Source: Klebsiella pneumoniae (GTDB lineage: Bacteria; Pseudomonadota; Gammaproteobacteria; Burkholderiales; UBA3065). Taken from it: a stretch of 51,523 bases of DNA. Where the stretch lies: assembly GCA_945897555.1 (NCBI GenBank), contig CAMDGF010000009.1, positions 1-51,523 on the forward strand. The letters are read 5' to 3'. Below, piece by piece: positions 26,427 to 36,336 of this stretch. Numbering within the stretch: position 1 is the first letter of the stretch; the number at the start of each line of letters is the position of its first letter. The position numbers and the translations under genes are program-made. A model generated the notes under the pieces. The model made no database searches. It was not told where the DNA came from and saw nothing but the letters and a program-made list of their open reading frames with translations.

Positions 26427-26883
26427 CGCGCACCGTGCACATGATGTCGGCACTCGAGACCAGACGGCCCTCGACCTCGGCCTTGGCCGAGAAAGTCCAC
26501 AAGCTGAGCTTGTGCTTGGCCAGTTCGGCGGTGATGTGCAGGCTGTCGCCCGGCACCACCGGGCGCTTGAAGCGGGCGTTGTCGACGCCGGTCAGGAAAT
26601 AGACCGTGTTATCGCCAGCCGTGGCCCCGCCAGCCATAGCCGCCTCGCTGGTGACCGCTGCCAGCAGCGCGGCGGTCTGCGCCATCGCCTCGATGATGAG
26701 CACACCCGGCATCACCGGATAGTTGGGGAAATGCCCCTCGAAGAACGGCTCATTGATGGTCACATTCTTGAGCGTGACGACGCGTTGGCCCGGTGTGAAA
26801 TCGAGCACGCGGTCGACCAGCAGGAAGGGGTAGCGGTGCGGCAGGCGCTCCAGCACGCCGCGGATGTCGATGACTTGGCTCAT
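26419..26883 (-). CDS. fabZ: 3-hydroxyacyl-ACP dehydratase FabZ
   Basis: FabZ (154 residues) dehydrates 3-hydroxyacyl-ACP in fatty-acid elongation and competes with LpxA/LpxD for 3-hydroxyacyl-ACP, which explains its place between lpxD and lpxA. The N-terminus reads LERLPHRYPFLLVDRVLDF; the hot-dog active site has His in EGHFPNYPVMPGVLIIEAM (about residue 49) and Glu in IIEAMAQTAALL. Starts with an ATGA overlap on lpxD. Confidence 0.97.
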   Translation of the reverse strand: MSQVIDIRGVLERLPHRYPFLLVDRVLDFTPGQRVVTLKNVTINEPFFEGHFPNYPVMPGVLIIEAMAQTAALLAAVTSEAAMAGGATAGDNTVYFLTGVDNARFKRPVVPGDSLHITAELAKHKLSLWTFSAKAEVEGRLVSSADIMCTVRDV

Positions 26884-27947
26884 TCGCTCTCGGAAGGTTC
26901 GGGTGGGGTATCGGCGGCACCGCTGCCGGCGCCCTGCTCGAGCGCCCGGATGCGCCGGGCGATGTCGTCAAGGTGGCGCAACTGTGCCGCATTGCGGCGC
27001 CACTGCGCAAACGGCATGAAGGGGAACACCGAGGCATAGACGCCGGGCTCGGTGATGGAGCGGGTGATGGCCGTACCCCCTGCGATCTCGCTGCCCCCCG
27101 CGATCTCGAGGTGGCCGCTGATCATCGAGGCACCGCCGATGCGACAACGCGGGCCGATGCGCGTGCTGCCAGCGATGCCGACACAACCCGCCACTGCGGT
27201 GTGTTCGCCAATGACGCAGTTGTGGCCGATCTGGATCTGGTTGTCGAGCTTGACGCCCGCGCCGATCACCGTGTCCTCCAGCGCACCGCGATCGATGGTG
27301 GTGTTGGCGCCGACATCGACATGGTCGCCGATCACGACACGGCCGACCTGCGGGATGTGCTCCCAGCACTCGCCGCTCCACGCCAGACCAAAGCCATCGG
27401 CGCCGATCACCGCGCCAGCATGCAGGATGCAGTGGCGGCCGATCACACAGCCGTCGTACACCACCACCCTCGGATGCAGGCAGCTGCCCTCACCGACGCT
27501 CACCTCACGGCCAATGTGGCAGCCGCTGCCGATCACCGCGTGCGGGCCGACGCTGGCGCCGGCGCCGACGACGACATGCGGGCCGATCTGAGCCGAAGGG
27601 TCGATGCGAGCGGTCGGATCGACCACCGACGAGGGATGGATGCCCGGTACAACGGCAGCTGCCGGATGCAATCTGCGCGAAGCTCTGGCAAAAGCAAGGT
27701 AAGGGTCGGCCACCCAGAGCCGCGCACCGACAAAATCGTCCGGACAGTCCACACCGTCGCGCAGAAGGACTGCCGCGGCCCGACAGCCCGCCAGTTGTTT
27801 GCGGTACTTGGCGTTGCTGAGGAAGGCCAGCTGCCCCGCTCGAGCGCCCTGCAAAGTGCCGACGTCGTGGATGACGACGCCCGGGTCGCCCTCGAGCCGA
27901 GCACCCAGCTCTGCGGCGAGCACGCCGAGTTCGACGGCCATCGCCAT
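26880..27947 (-). CDS. lpxD: UDP-3-O-(3-hydroxyacyl)glucosamine N-acyltransferase
   Basis: LpxD (355 residues) adds the N-linked acyl chain in the third lipid A step. A small N-terminal nucleotide-binding domain (about 1-100, with GQLAFLSNAKYRKQL) is followed by hexapeptide repeats (about 105-310) and a C-terminal helix. The catalytic His is in LDNQIQIGHNCVIGEHTAVA; WEHIPQVGRVVIGDHVDVGA and GANTTIDRGALEDT are family blocks. Starts are ATG 27947 or 27941. Preceded by skp at 20 bases and overlapping fabZ by 4. Confidence 0.97.
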   Translation of the reverse strand: MAMAVELGVLAAELGARLEGDPGVVIHDVGTLQGARAGQLAFLSNAKYRKQLAGCRAAAVLLRDGVDCPDDFVGARLWVADPYLAFARASRRLHPAAAVVPGIHPSSVVDPTARIDPSAQIGPHVVVGAGASVGPHAVIGSGCHIGREVSVGEGSCLHPRVVVYDGCVIGRHCILHAGAVIGADGFGLAWSGECWEHIPQVGRVVIGDHVDVGANTTIDRGALEDTVIGAGVKLDNQIQIGHNCVIGEHTAVAGCVGIAGSTRIGPRCRIGGASMISGHLEIAGGSEIAGGTAITRSITEPGVYASVFPFMPFAQWRRNAAQLRHLDDIARRIRALEQGAGSGAADTPPEPSESE

Positions 27948-27967
27948 CGCGGGTGTGAGAGCCGGAC

Positions 27968-28483
27968 CTATTTGGTCTCGGCTGCCAGCGCCTTGAGCAC
28001 TTTGTCGGTGATGTCGACCTTGGGGCTGCGATAGACCGCATCCTGCAGGATGAGGTCGTACTTCTCGCTCTCGGCCAGCTTCTTGATGGCCTTGTTGATC
28101 TGCTCGAGCATGCCGGACAGCTCCTCGTTGCGGCGACGGTTGAAGTCCTCTCGCAACTCGCGGTCTTTGCGTTGCAGGTCGCGGGTCAGCGCCGCGAGGT
28201 CGCGCTCCTTGGCCTGACGGTCGCTGTCGGATAGGGTCACGCCGTCCTTCTCGAGCGCTGTCTGCATGTCTTTGGCCTGCTTGGCAAGCTTCTGCAGATC
28301 CTGATCGCGGCCCGCAAACTCCTTTTCGATCTTCTTTTTGACCCGATCGGCAGGCGCTGACTCGCGCATGATGCGCTCGGTGTCCACGACGCCGATCTTA
28401 AGCCCGGCATCGGCTGCCGCGGCGGGTTGCACGAGCGCGCTGGCGAGCACCAGAGCGCCGAGGATACGAATTGCTGCTGTCAT
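27968..28483 (-). CDS. skp: periplasmic chaperone Skp/OmpH
   Basis: A 171-residue OmpH-family chaperone. The ATG at 28483 follows AGAGG at 7 bases and starts a signal peptide ending LVQPAAAADA (cut near residue 25). The mature part begins LKIGVVDTERIMRES, a typical Skp start, then a long charged coiled-coil tentacle region (about 50-130) and the trimer-forming end YDLILQDAVYRSPKVDITDK. It prevents aggregation of unfolded outer-membrane proteins on the way to BamA, whose gene lies 35 bases upstream. Confidence 0.94.
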   Translation of the reverse strand: MTAAIRILGALVLASALVQPAAAADAGLKIGVVDTERIMRESAPADRVKKKIEKEFAGRDQDLQKLAKQAKDMQTALEKDGVTLSDSDRQAKERDLAALTRDLQRKDRELREDFNRRRNEELSGMLEQINKAIKKLAESEKYDLILQDAVYRSPKVDITDKVLKALAAETK

Positions 28484-28518
28484 GTCGAAACCTCTTTCTG
28501 CAAAAGACACGGACCGCC

Positions 28519-30825
28519 TCAGAAGTTCTGGCCCATGGTGAACTGGAACGTCTGGGTCACATCGTTGGGACCCGGGTTGAGGGGCTTGGAGATGGCCAAC
28601 TGGATCGGCCCGAACGGTGATACGAAATACAAGCCGATGCCGGTCGAGATGCGGGCCCCGTCGTCCGGAGAATTCTCAAGACTGTTACGGATCAGGCCGG
28701 CATCGACGAACGTGGAGATGCGCGCGTTGCGCTCCTTGCCAAGGCCCGGGATGAGGTACATGACCTCGGCGCTGGTGACCAGGCGCTGATTACCCCCAGT
28801 GGGGCGCGCGAGCGTGCCCTCGCCGTCCTTGGGGCCGATGTTGGATGTGCGGAAGCCGCGCACCGAGGTGATGCCGCCGGCATAGAAGTTCTTGAAGAAA
28901 GGCAATTCCGAGCCGCCGAAACCGCCTGCATACCCCACCTCGGCGTTGAGCTTGAGGGTGAGATCGCCCACCAGCGGGGTGTAGTAGAGGTGGTCGTAGG
29001 TGAATTTGTAGTACTTGAGGTCGAGCCCGGGGACTCCGAACTCCAGTGTGGCTCGCTGCCGCGACCCCTTCCTCGGCAGGATGATGCTGTCGAGGCGGTT
29101 GCGGGCCCAACCAGCAGAGCCGATCACACCCGAATTGGAGGTGCCCTGCCGCGCCACGTAGGCACACGCCGAACGGAAGCTGCGGGCGGTCGACTCCGGA
29201 TTGTCGCAATCGAACACCTCGAGGTCGGTGGCTTCCGCCGCCAGTCCGAGGTTGATGGTGTCGGTCTCGTTGATCGGCACGCCAAAACGCACGCCACCGC
29301 CGATCGAGTCGGTGTTGTAGCGCGGCCCGAAGGAGAGCAGTGCGAGGTCGCTGCGGCGCTTGTAAAGATCGAAACCGCGGCTCACCCCATCCACCGTCGA
29401 GTAAGGATTGGTGAACGAAATGGAGTAGACCGTGTTGATGCGGCCGGTGTTGGCGGCGATGCCGATGGAATTGCCACTGCCCAATACATTGGCCTGCGAC
29501 ACCGAACTGCTGAGCAGGAAGCCATCGCTCGAGAAGCCGCCGCCAAGGGTGATGGCGCCGGTGGATTTCTCCTTGACCTTGACGTTGACATCGATCTGGT
29601 CAGAGCTGCCGGGCACCGCGGGCGTCTCGATGCCGACTTCGGAGAAGTAATTGGTGCGGTCGACGCGGCGCTTGGATGCCTCGATCTGCGCCGCGCTGTA
29701 CCAGCCACCTTCCATCTGGCGGAACTCGCGGCGCACCACCTCATCGCGGGTCTTGGTGTTGCCATTGACGACGATGCGCCGCACGTAGACGCGACGGCCC
29801 GGGTCGATGAACAGCGTGAAGGCTGCTGTACGGTTCTCCTTGTCGATCTCCGGTGCGGCGTTGACGTTGGAAAAAGCGTAGCCATCGTTGGACAGGCGGT
29901 CGCTGATCGCCTTGGTCGAGGCGTTGAGTCTCTCGCGGCTGTAGGTCTCACCGGGCGCGACCTTGATCAGCTTGCGAAGCTCCTCCTCAGGCACCAGGAA
30001 CTCGCCGGCGAGCTTCACATCGGTGACCTTGTAAGGCTCGCCCTCCGTCACCGAGATGGTGATGTAGATCGATTTGCGGTCGGGCGTGAGTGACACCTGC
30101 GTGCCCTCGACATTGAACTCGAGGTAGCCGCGGTTGAGGTAGAAGCTGCGCAGTGTCTCGAGGTCGGCCTGAAGTTTCTGTTTGGAGTACTGGTCGTTGC
30201 GGGTGTACCAGGACAGCCAGTCTGGCGTGCGCAGTGTCAGCTGATCGACCAGTTCAGCCTCCTTGAACACCTTGGTGCCGAGGATGCGGATCTGGCGGAT
30301 CTTGGCGGCCTCACCCTCGACCACCGCAAAACGGATGCCGACGCGGTTGCGCTCGAGCGGTGTCACGGTGGTGGTGACGGTGGCTGCGTACTTGCCGCGC
30401 GCGTTGTACTGGCGCTTGAGCTCCTGCTCGGCCTTGTCGAGGAGTGCGCGATCGAAGGTTCGGGCGATGCCCAGGCCGAGCTCCTGCAGGCTCGACTTGA
30501 GCGCATCGGCGGGAAACTCCTTGGACCCTTCCACCTCGATGCTGGCGATCGATGGCCGCTCCTCGACGATGACGACCAGCACGTCGCCCTCGAGCTCGAG
30601 CCTCACGTCCTTGAAGAAGCCGGTATCGAACAGGGCTTTGAGGGCCTGATCACTGCGATCGCCGTCGAGCACATCGCCAGCCCGTATCGGCAGGTAGCTG
30701 AAAACGGTACCAGCTTCGATGCGCTGGATGCCCTCGATGCGGATGTCACGCACCGTCACCGGGTCGCGCGCCTCGGCGACTCCCCACAGCATCAGCAAGG
30801 CCAGGGCAACAAGGCGGGATATCAT
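28519..30825 (-). CDS. bamA: outer-membrane protein assembly factor BamA
   Basis: BamA (768 residues) is the essential Omp85 insertase. A signal peptide (MISRLVALALLMLWGVAEA) precedes five POTRA domains (about 22-420; starts DPVTVRDIRIEGIQRIEAGT) and a 16-strand barrel. The barrel has LTLGGGFSSDGF, ITSVRGFRTSNIGP with the VRGF lid-lock motif of loop 6, and ends FGPIQLAISKPLN to FQFTMGQNF, with the terminal Phe of the beta signal. The open frame continues far upstream into rseP, but the ATG at 30825 is the one with a signal peptide. rseP ends 8 bases upstream. Confidence 0.97.
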   Translation of the reverse strand: MISRLVALALLMLWGVAEARDPVTVRDIRIEGIQRIEAGTVFSYLPIRAGDVLDGDRSDQALKALFDTGFFKDVRLELEGDVLVVIVEERPSIASIEVEGSKEFPADALKSSLQELGLGIARTFDRALLDKAEQELKRQYNARGKYAATVTTTVTPLERNRVGIRFAVVEGEAAKIRQIRILGTKVFKEAELVDQLTLRTPDWLSWYTRNDQYSKQKLQADLETLRSFYLNRGYLEFNVEGTQVSLTPDRKSIYITISVTEGEPYKVTDVKLAGEFLVPEEELRKLIKVAPGETYSRERLNASTKAISDRLSNDGYAFSNVNAAPEIDKENRTAAFTLFIDPGRRVYVRRIVVNGNTKTRDEVVRREFRQMEGGWYSAAQIEASKRRVDRTNYFSEVGIETPAVPGSSDQIDVNVKVKEKSTGAITLGGGFSSDGFLLSSSVSQANVLGSGNSIGIAANTGRINTVYSISFTNPYSTVDGVSRGFDLYKRRSDLALLSFGPRYNTDSIGGGVRFGVPINETDTINLGLAAEATDLEVFDCDNPESTARSFRSACAYVARQGTSNSGVIGSAGWARNRLDSIILPRKGSRQRATLEFGVPGLDLKYYKFTYDHLYYTPLVGDLTLKLNAEVGYAGGFGGSELPFFKNFYAGGITSVRGFRTSNIGPKDGEGTLARPTGGNQRLVTSAEVMYLIPGLGKERNARISTFVDAGLIRNSLENSPDDGARISTGIGLYFVSPFGPIQLAISKPLNPGPNDVTQTFQFTMGQNF

Positions 30826-30833
30826 GTGGCTGG

Positions 30834-32204
30834 CTAACCGGTGAGGATTCTCTGAATGTCGTTGTAGAAGGCCACCAGCATGAGCGCCGCGAGCGCAGCC
30901 ATGCCGATGCGCTGACCGACTGCCATGACACGCTCTGGGAGCGGCCGCCCGATCACGGCTTCGAGCAGATGATACATGATGTGCCCACCGTCCAGAACCG
31001 GCACCGGGAGCAGGTTGAGCACGCCAAGGCTGATGCTCATGAGGGCGAGGAAACCGACAAAACTGACCCATCCCATGCGCGCCGACTGCCCGGCGAAATC
31101 GGCGATCGCCACCGGGCCGCTGAGGTTGCTCGCCGACACCGAGCCGGTGAGCATGCCGCCGAGCATGCGCAGGCTGAACAAGCTGGTGTCCCAGGTCCGC
31201 AACACGGCCTCAACGAGCGCATCGACCGGGCCTGTGCTGTGCGGCTGCGTGTGTGCGGCCGTCCAGACGGCGTCGGGCTGCGGCGCCAGACCAACGCGAC
31301 CGAGCGCATCCCCGCCGACCCGAGCGGTGTCCGGAGTGACCTGCAACTCGCGCAGTTCGCCAGCGCGCTCGACCGTCACCGCCATGACCCGCCCAGGGCT
31401 CTCGCGGACCTGCGCAGCAAAATCGTCCCAGCCGATGACCGGCTGCCCCCCGATCGCCACGATCCGATCACCCGCGCGAAAGCCGGCTCGCTCGCCCGCA
31501 CCGCCCTCTGCCACGCGCTCGATGACGCTCTGCACCTTCGGCGGCTCGACCCCCAGCCCGAACACTCCCGGCAAGTCGCCGGTGATGGCGCTCAGGCGGA
31601 TATCTCCGGTGGCCAGCGGCACGGTGCGACGCACGCCGTCGGCGGCGACCGTGATGGCGATGGCCCCCGGCTCCGCCGCCAACTGACGCATGAGTTGCCA
31701 GCGCACATCGGTCCAGCCTGGCGTGGCCCGCCCGCCCACCTCGAGGATGCGCTCGCCGCCTCGCAGACCGGCCTCGGCGGCCGGGCTGCCGGCCTCCGGC
31801 ACCGTGAGGGTCGGGATGCGGAGGGTGCCGCCGTACATGGCAAGCCCGGTGTAGAGCAGCACTGCCAGGATCAGATTGGCCATGGGTCCTGCCAACACGA
31901 TGGCGATGCGCTGGCTCACCGGTCGCGTATTGAAGGCCTCATGGCGAAGCGACTCGGGCACTGGCGCCTCGCGCTCGTCGAGCATGCTCACGTAGCCCCC
32001 CAACGGGATGGGCGCCACTGCCCATTCGGTGCCATGGCGATCGGTGCGCGACCAGAAAGGCTTGCCAAAGCCGAGCGAGAAGCGCAACACGCGGACCCCG
32101 CACCGACGCGCCACCCAGTAGTGACCGAACTCATGGATCACCACGAGGACGACGATGGCAAGCAGGAAAGCGGCGAGGGTCGAGGGCAAGCTGGAGAATG
32201 CCAT
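30834..32204 (-). CDS. rseP: site-2 protease RseP
   Basis: RseP (456 residues) cleaves anti-sigma-E factor RseA inside the membrane. The first segment holds the zinc site HEFGH (His24, Glu25, His28) in VLVVIHEFGHYWVARRCGVR; the third zinc ligand is Asp in PVPVLDGGHIMYHLLEA (about 402). Two periplasmic PDZ domains lie between (about 125-290; e.g. AGFRAGDRIVAIGGQPVIGW). Further membrane segments are at about 97-118, 380-400 and 430-450. The start at 32204 leaves 69 bases after dxr. Neighbours skp and bamA fit an envelope-stress role. Confidence 0.95.
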   Translation of the reverse strand: MAFSSLPSTLAAFLLAIVVLVVIHEFGHYWVARRCGVRVLRFSLGFGKPFWSRTDRHGTEWAVAPIPLGGYVSMLDEREAPVPESLRHEAFNTRPVSQRIAIVLAGPMANLILAVLLYTGLAMYGGTLRIPTLTVPEAGSPAAEAGLRGGERILEVGGRATPGWTDVRWQLMRQLAAEPGAIAITVAADGVRRTVPLATGDIRLSAITGDLPGVFGLGVEPPKVQSVIERVAEGGAGERAGFRAGDRIVAIGGQPVIGWDDFAAQVRESPGRVMAVTVERAGELRELQVTPDTARVGGDALGRVGLAPQPDAVWTAAHTQPHSTGPVDALVEAVLRTWDTSLFSLRMLGGMLTGSVSASNLSGPVAIADFAGQSARMGWVSFVGFLALMSISLGVLNLLPVPVLDGGHIMYHLLEAVIGRPLPERVMAVGQRIGMAALAALMLVAFYNDIQRILTG

Positions 32205-32273
32205 GGCGGTGAATGTCTCAGAATGGCCGCAGCAGGATGCTTGCAAGGCCTTTGCGTGGCATTGGAGCAGCGC

Positions 32274-33470
32274 TCAGCGCGCGAAGTTGCCGCGGCTCAT
32301 GCGCGCGGCGATCTCGCGCGCCGCCCCATCGGCCTGCAGCACGGCGGCGAGGTCGGGGCAAGCAACCACTGGCACCGCCGCAAGCACGGCCTCGATGATG
32401 CGCGGGATCTCGGTGAAGCGCAGCCCAGCCTCGAGAAAGGCGGCCACCGCGACCTCATTGGCAGCGTTGAGCACCGCCGGCGCAGTGCCGCCCAGACGCA
32501 GCGCCTCATACGCCAACCCGAGACACGGGAAGCGCTGGCGATCGGGAGCCCCAAAGGTGAGCGGAGGCATGGCCACCAGGTCGAGTGGCGCGACGCCGGC
32601 TTCGATGCGCTCCGGCCAGGCCAGGGCGTGCGCGATGGGCGTGCGCATGTCGGGGTTGCCCAGCTGCGCCAGGATCGAGCCGTCGTCGTACTCGACCATC
32701 GAGTGGACGATGCTCTGCGGGTGGATGACCACCTCGATGTCCTCGGCCGGCGCGCCGAACAGCCAGTGCGCCTCGATCACCTCGAGGCCCTTGTTCATCA
32801 GCGTGGCCGAGTCCACCGAGATCTTGCGCCCCATGCTCCAGTTGGGGTGCTTGCAGGCCTGCTCCGGGGTCACCGTGGCGAGATCGAGCTCGGGCAGGTC
32901 GCGGAACGGGCCACCGCTGCAGGTCAGCCAGACCTTGCGCACACCGCGCACCAGACGCCCCTCTGGCAGCACTTGAAAGACGGCATTGTGCTCGCTGTCG
33001 ATCGGTAGCAGGGTCGCACCATGGTCGCGCACCGCCGCCATGAACAGCGGCCCGGTCATCACCAGCGCCTCCTTGTTGGCAAGCAGGATGCGCTTGCCGG
33101 CGCGCGCCGCCGCCAGATTGGCGGCCAAGCCAGCAGCACCGACGATGCCGGCGACCACGGTATCGACGCCGGCCTCGGCGGCCGCCGCTGCCACAGCCTC
33201 TGCTCCGCCGCGCACCGCGGTAGCGATGCCGCTGCCCCTGAGCGTATCGGCAAGCTGTCCGGCGGCATCGGCATCCGCCATCACCGCCACACGCGGCTCA
33301 AAGTCGCGGCAAAGGCCCGTCATTGCAGCAACGTTGCGGTGCGCCACCAGAGTGTCGGCGACGAAGCGGGACGGATGGCGGCGCACGATGTCGAGCGTCT
33401 GCATCCCGATCGAGCCGGTGGCACCGAGGATACAGACGCGGGCGGGGCTGCCCGACTCGGATGCGCTCAT
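32274..33470 (-). CDS. dxr: 1-deoxy-D-xylulose 5-phosphate reductoisomerase
   Basis: Dxr (398 residues, the same as E. coli) makes MEP, the committed step of the MEP isoprenoid pathway. The NADPH site is [30 protein letters not shown] and [15 protein letters not shown] hold active-site and metal residues, SGGPFRD is present and [20 protein letters not shown] is the flexible-loop block. The start overlaps the cdsA stop (ATGA). The pathway continues with ispD and ispF at 3.0-4.2 kb in this window. Confidence 0.97.
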   Translation of the reverse strand: MSASESGSPARVCILGATGSIGMQTLDIVRRHPSRFVADTLVAHRNVAAMTGLCRDFEPRVAVMADADAAGQLADTLRGSGIATAVRGGAEAVAAAAAEAGVDTVVAGIVGAAGLAANLAAARAGKRILLANKEALVMTGPLFMAAVRDHGATLLPIDSEHNAVFQVLPEGRLVRGVRKVWLTCSGGPFRDLPELDLATVTPEQACKHPNWSMGRKISVDSATLMNKGLEVIEAHWLFGAPAEDIEVVIHPQSIVHSMVEYDDGSILAQLGNPDMRTPIAHALAWPERIEAGVAPLDLVAMPPLTFGAPDRQRFPCLGLAYEALRLGGTAPAVLNAANEVAVAAFLEAGLRFTEIPRIIEAVLAAVPVVACPDLAAVLQADGAAREIAARMSRGNFAR

Positions 33471-34294
33471 AGGCCGTACCCAGCGAGCCAGAGCCCGCCA
33501 GCCCACGCCGGCAGCGCTGCCGCGAGTGCATCGACACGATCGAGCAGACCGCCATGGCCAGGCAGACAAGCGCCACTGTCCTTGACCCCGGCGACGCGCT
33601 TCATCCATGACTCGTAAAGATCGCCGACGATGCCGAGCAGGCACATGAGGAGCGTGAGGCCGAACATCTCGGGCAGACCCGCTGGCAAGCGTTCACCTAC
33701 GACCAGGACCAACGCCAAGGTGTAGACGGCGACACCGGCCACCGCACCCGCCACGCCCTCCCAGGTCTTGCCCGGACTCACCGCCGGCGCCAGTTTGTGG
33801 CGACCGAATGCGCGGCCGGCAAAATAAGCTGCCGTGTCGCTCACCCACACCACCGCCATGCCGGAGACCAGTAGCAGCTTGCCATCGGCTTGCTGCTGCA
33901 GCCAGAGCAACGCCCACACCAGCGGCACGATGACCAGCACGCCCGAGATGCCGCGGGCGCCGCGACCGCTCCAGCCGTTGCGTAGAGAGAGCGGTGCCAC
34001 CAGCAGCCAGAACAGCAGCGCGCCGAACAGGATCGCGGCGTCGAGCCACGCGTCATGCCCGGCGTACCAGACCATGGCCAGCGAGAGCAGCAGGATGAGG
34101 GCGACGAAGGCATTGCGCATGCGCGTCGGCCAAGCGCACAGCATCGACCATTCGGCGCCGGCCACCCCTGCCATGGCCACCACGACCAGCGCCCACAACC
34201 ACTTCGGACCCAGCAGCAGCACGCCGGCTACAGCAGCGATGAGCACCGCGGCCGTGCGGATACGCAGTTCAGTCTGACTGCTGGAGTTGTTCAC
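33467..34294 (-). CDS. cdsA: phosphatidate cytidylyltransferase
   Basis: CdsA makes CDP-diacylglycerol for all phospholipids. A GTG at 34294 (275 residues) overlaps the uppS end by 26 bases; an ATG at 34327 would add 11 residues. The protein is mostly membrane segments (for example [37 protein letters not shown]). The C-terminal CTP-transferase signature is present: [20 protein letters not shown] followed by [14 protein letters not shown]. Sits between uppS and dxr as in most proteobacteria. Confidence 0.94.
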   Translation of the reverse strand: MNNSSSQTELRIRTAAVLIAAVAGVLLLGPKWLWALVVVAMAGVAGAEWSMLCAWPTRMRNAFVALILLLSLAMVWYAGHDAWLDAAILFGALLFWLLVAPLSLRNGWSGRGARGISGVLVIVPLVWALLWLQQQADGKLLLVSGMAVVWVSDTAAYFAGRAFGRHKLAPAVSPGKTWEGVAGAVAGVAVYTLALVLVVGERLPAGLPEMFGLTLLMCLLGIVGDLYESWMKRVAGVKDSGACLPGHGGLLDRVDALAAALPAWAGGLWLAGYGL

Positions 34295-35018
34295 TGGTCC
34301 GTCCGAAACGCCGTTCGCGGCGAGCATAAGAGGCTAGCGCCTCCGCCAGCGCCGCGTCATCGAAGTCGGGCCACAGGGTATCGGTAAAGTGGAATTCGGT
34401 ATAGGCCAGCTGCCAGAGCAGGAAATTGCTGACCCGCGCCTCGCCACCGGTGCGGATGAACAGATCGGGCTCGGGTGCATAAGCCATGGAGAGATGCGCG
34501 GCCAACGCTGACTCGTCGACCGGACCCTCGTGGCCCGACTGCCGCAGCCGCTCGATGGCCTGCAGGATATCCCAGCGCCCGCCGTAGTTCGCCGCCACCG
34601 TGAGCGTGAGGCCGGTATTGCCGGCGGTGAGCGTCTCGGCAGCGCCAATGCGCTGGCAGACCACATCACCGAAAGCCTCCGTAGCACCGATGACGCGGAA
34701 GCGCACGTTGTTGCGGTGCAGGCGATCGACCTCGCGATCCAGGGTCGACAGGAAAAGCCGGGTGAGGAAGCTCACCTCATCAGCAGGCCGCCGCCAGTTC
34801 TCACTCGAGAAAGCGAACAGGGTGAGGTAGCCGACGCCACGCTCGGCACAGCCCTTGACCACCGCACGCACCGCGCCGAGCCCGGCCTTGTGGCCGGCGG
34901 CGCGCGGTAGCAGCCGCTGATGCGCCCAACGGCCATTGCCATCCATGATGATGGCGATGTGTCGCGGCAGATCCGTGGTCTGCGGGAGGATGCTGGTAGA
35001 ACTCCCGAAGGCGGTCAA
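34269..35018 (-). CDS. uppS: undecaprenyl diphosphate synthase
   Basis: UppS (249 residues) makes the C55 lipid carrier for cell-wall and O-antigen synthesis. Start is a TTG at 35018 with GAGG eight bases upstream; no ATG is available before the active site. Catalytic Asp26 is in [20 protein letters not shown], followed by [34 protein letters not shown] and the C-terminal [20 protein letters not shown]. It lies between frr and cdsA with 10- and overlapping spacing. Confidence 0.95.
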   Translation of the reverse strand: MTAFGSSTSILPQTTDLPRHIAIIMDGNGRWAHQRLLPRAAGHKAGLGAVRAVVKGCAERGVGYLTLFAFSSENWRRPADEVSFLTRLFLSTLDREVDRLHRNNVRFRVIGATEAFGDVVCQRIGAAETLTAGNTGLTLTVAANYGGRWDILQAIERLRQSGHEGPVDESALAAHLSMAYAPEPDLFIRTGGEARVSNFLLWQLAYTEFHFTDTLWPDFDDAALAEALASYARRERRFGRTSEQLQQSD

Positions 35019-35028
35019 GCGGGCCGCC

Positions 35029-35589
35029 TCAGATCGCCATCAGGTCGGCTTCCTTGGCGACCAGCAGTTTCTCGATGTCGGCGATGGCGCGGTCGGTGAG
35101 CTTCTGGATATCCTCCTCGGCGCGGCGTTCGTCGTCCTCCGAGATCTGCTTGTCCTTCTGCAAGGCCTGAAGTGCGGCATTGGCATCGCGGCGGATGTTG
35201 CGCACCGCCACCCGGGCGTTCTCGCCCTCACCCTTGACCACCTTGATCAGCTCCTTTCGGCGCTCCTCGGTGAGCATGGGCATAGGTACGCGCACGGCGT
35301 CGCCCTGCGTCGATGGGTTGAGGCCAAGATCGCTGTCGCGAATGGCCTTCTCGACAGCACCCACCAGTTTCTTCTCCCACGGCGAAACCATGAGGGTACG
35401 GCCGTCGGCGAGCGTGACACTGGCCACCTGGGGCACCGGTGTCGGCGTGCCGTAATAATCGACCATCACGTGATCGAGCAGACCGGCGCTGGCGCGCCCG
35501 GTGCGGACCTTCTGCAGGTCGGTCTTGAGCGACTCGATGGAGCGGCTCATCTTTTGTTCAGCGGTGTTGCGGATGTCCTGGATGCTCAT
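35029..35589 (-). CDS. frr: ribosome recycling factor
   Basis: RRF (186 residues; family 185) splits post-termination ribosomes with EF-G. The N-terminus [20 protein letters not shown], the block [20 protein letters not shown], then [37 protein letters not shown] and the long C-terminal helix with [19 protein letters not shown] are all family-typical. Follows pyrH after 30 bases. Confidence 0.97.
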   Translation of the reverse strand: MSIQDIRNTAEQKMSRSIESLKTDLQKVRTGRASAGLLDHVMVDYYGTPTPVPQVASVTLADGRTLMVSPWEKKLVGAVEKAIRDSDLGLNPSTQGDAVRVPMPMLTEERRKELIKVVKGEGENARVAVRNIRRDANAALQALQKDKQISEDDERRAEEDIQKLTDRAIADIEKLLVAKEADLMAI

Positions 35590-35619
35590 GGAATCTCCGT
35601 AGGCGAAAGTGCCAGACCC

Positions 35620-36333
35620 TCAGGCGTGGACCAGCGTCCCCTCGTCCTCGCCGAGGATGACACGTCTGAGCCCGTCCGGCTTGAAGATACTGAAGACCTT
35701 GATCGGCAGCTTCTGGTCGCGGCAGAGCGTAAAGGCGGTGGCATCCATCACCTCGAGTTGACGGCTGATGGCCTCATCGAAGCTGATCCTGTCGTAGCGC
35801 CGCGCCGAAGGGTCCTTTTTGGGATCGGCGGTGTAGATGCCATCGACCTTGGTGGCTTTGAGCACGATGTCGACGCCCATCTCCATACCGCGCAATGCGG
35901 CAGCGGTGTCGGTGGTGAAGAACGGGTTGCCGGTGCCGGCGGCGAAAATGACCACGCGCCCCTCCTCGAGGTAGCGCATGGCCTTGCCACGGATGTAGGG
36001 CTCGGCGACCTGCTCGACATTGAGGGCTGACTGCACCCGGGCATTGACACCCGCTCGGCGCAGGGCATCCTGCAACAGCAGCGCATTCATGACGGTCGCC
36101 ATCATGCCCACGTAATCGGCGGTGGCCCGGTCCATCGCGTCGGCCGCAGCCGACATGCCGCGGAAGATGTTGCCGCCGCCGATGACGATCGCCACCTGGC
36201 AGCCCATCTCCACCACTTCGCGCACCTGCGCTGCAATGCCATCCAGCGTCGGGCGATGGATGCCGTAGCCGGCGTCGCCCATCAGAGCTTCGCCAGATAA
36301 CTTGAGCAGTACGCGCGAATAGGCGATGGGCAT
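35620..36333 (-). CDS. pyrH: uridylate kinase
   Basis: UMP kinase (237 residues) makes UDP from UMP; hexameric bacterial type related to aspartokinases. Blocks seen: [13 protein letters not shown] (phosphate-binding), [76 protein letters not shown] and the C-terminal [20 protein letters not shown]. Starts 3 bases after tsf; order rpsB-tsf-pyrH-frr is conserved. Confidence 0.97.
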   Translation of the reverse strand: MPIAYSRVLLKLSGEALMGDAGYGIHRPTLDGIAAQVREVVEMGCQVAIVIGGGNIFRGMSAAADAMDRATADYVGMMATVMNALLLQDALRRAGVNARVQSALNVEQVAEPYIRGKAMRYLEEGRVVIFAAGTGNPFFTTDTAAALRGMEMGVDIVLKATKVDGIYTADPKKDPSARRYDRISFDEAISRQLEVMDATAFTLCRDQKLPIKVFSIFKPDGLRRVILGEDEGTLVHA

Positions 36334-36336
36334 TCG

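Noticed and set aside
30826-31071. N-terminal extension of bamA by 82 codons
   Set aside because: It overlaps rseP, is Arg/His-rich and hides the signal peptide; ATG 30825 is the natural start.
30969-33008. 679-codon open frame on the plus strand
   Set aside because: Antisense to rseP and dxr; Arg/His-rich with no family pattern.
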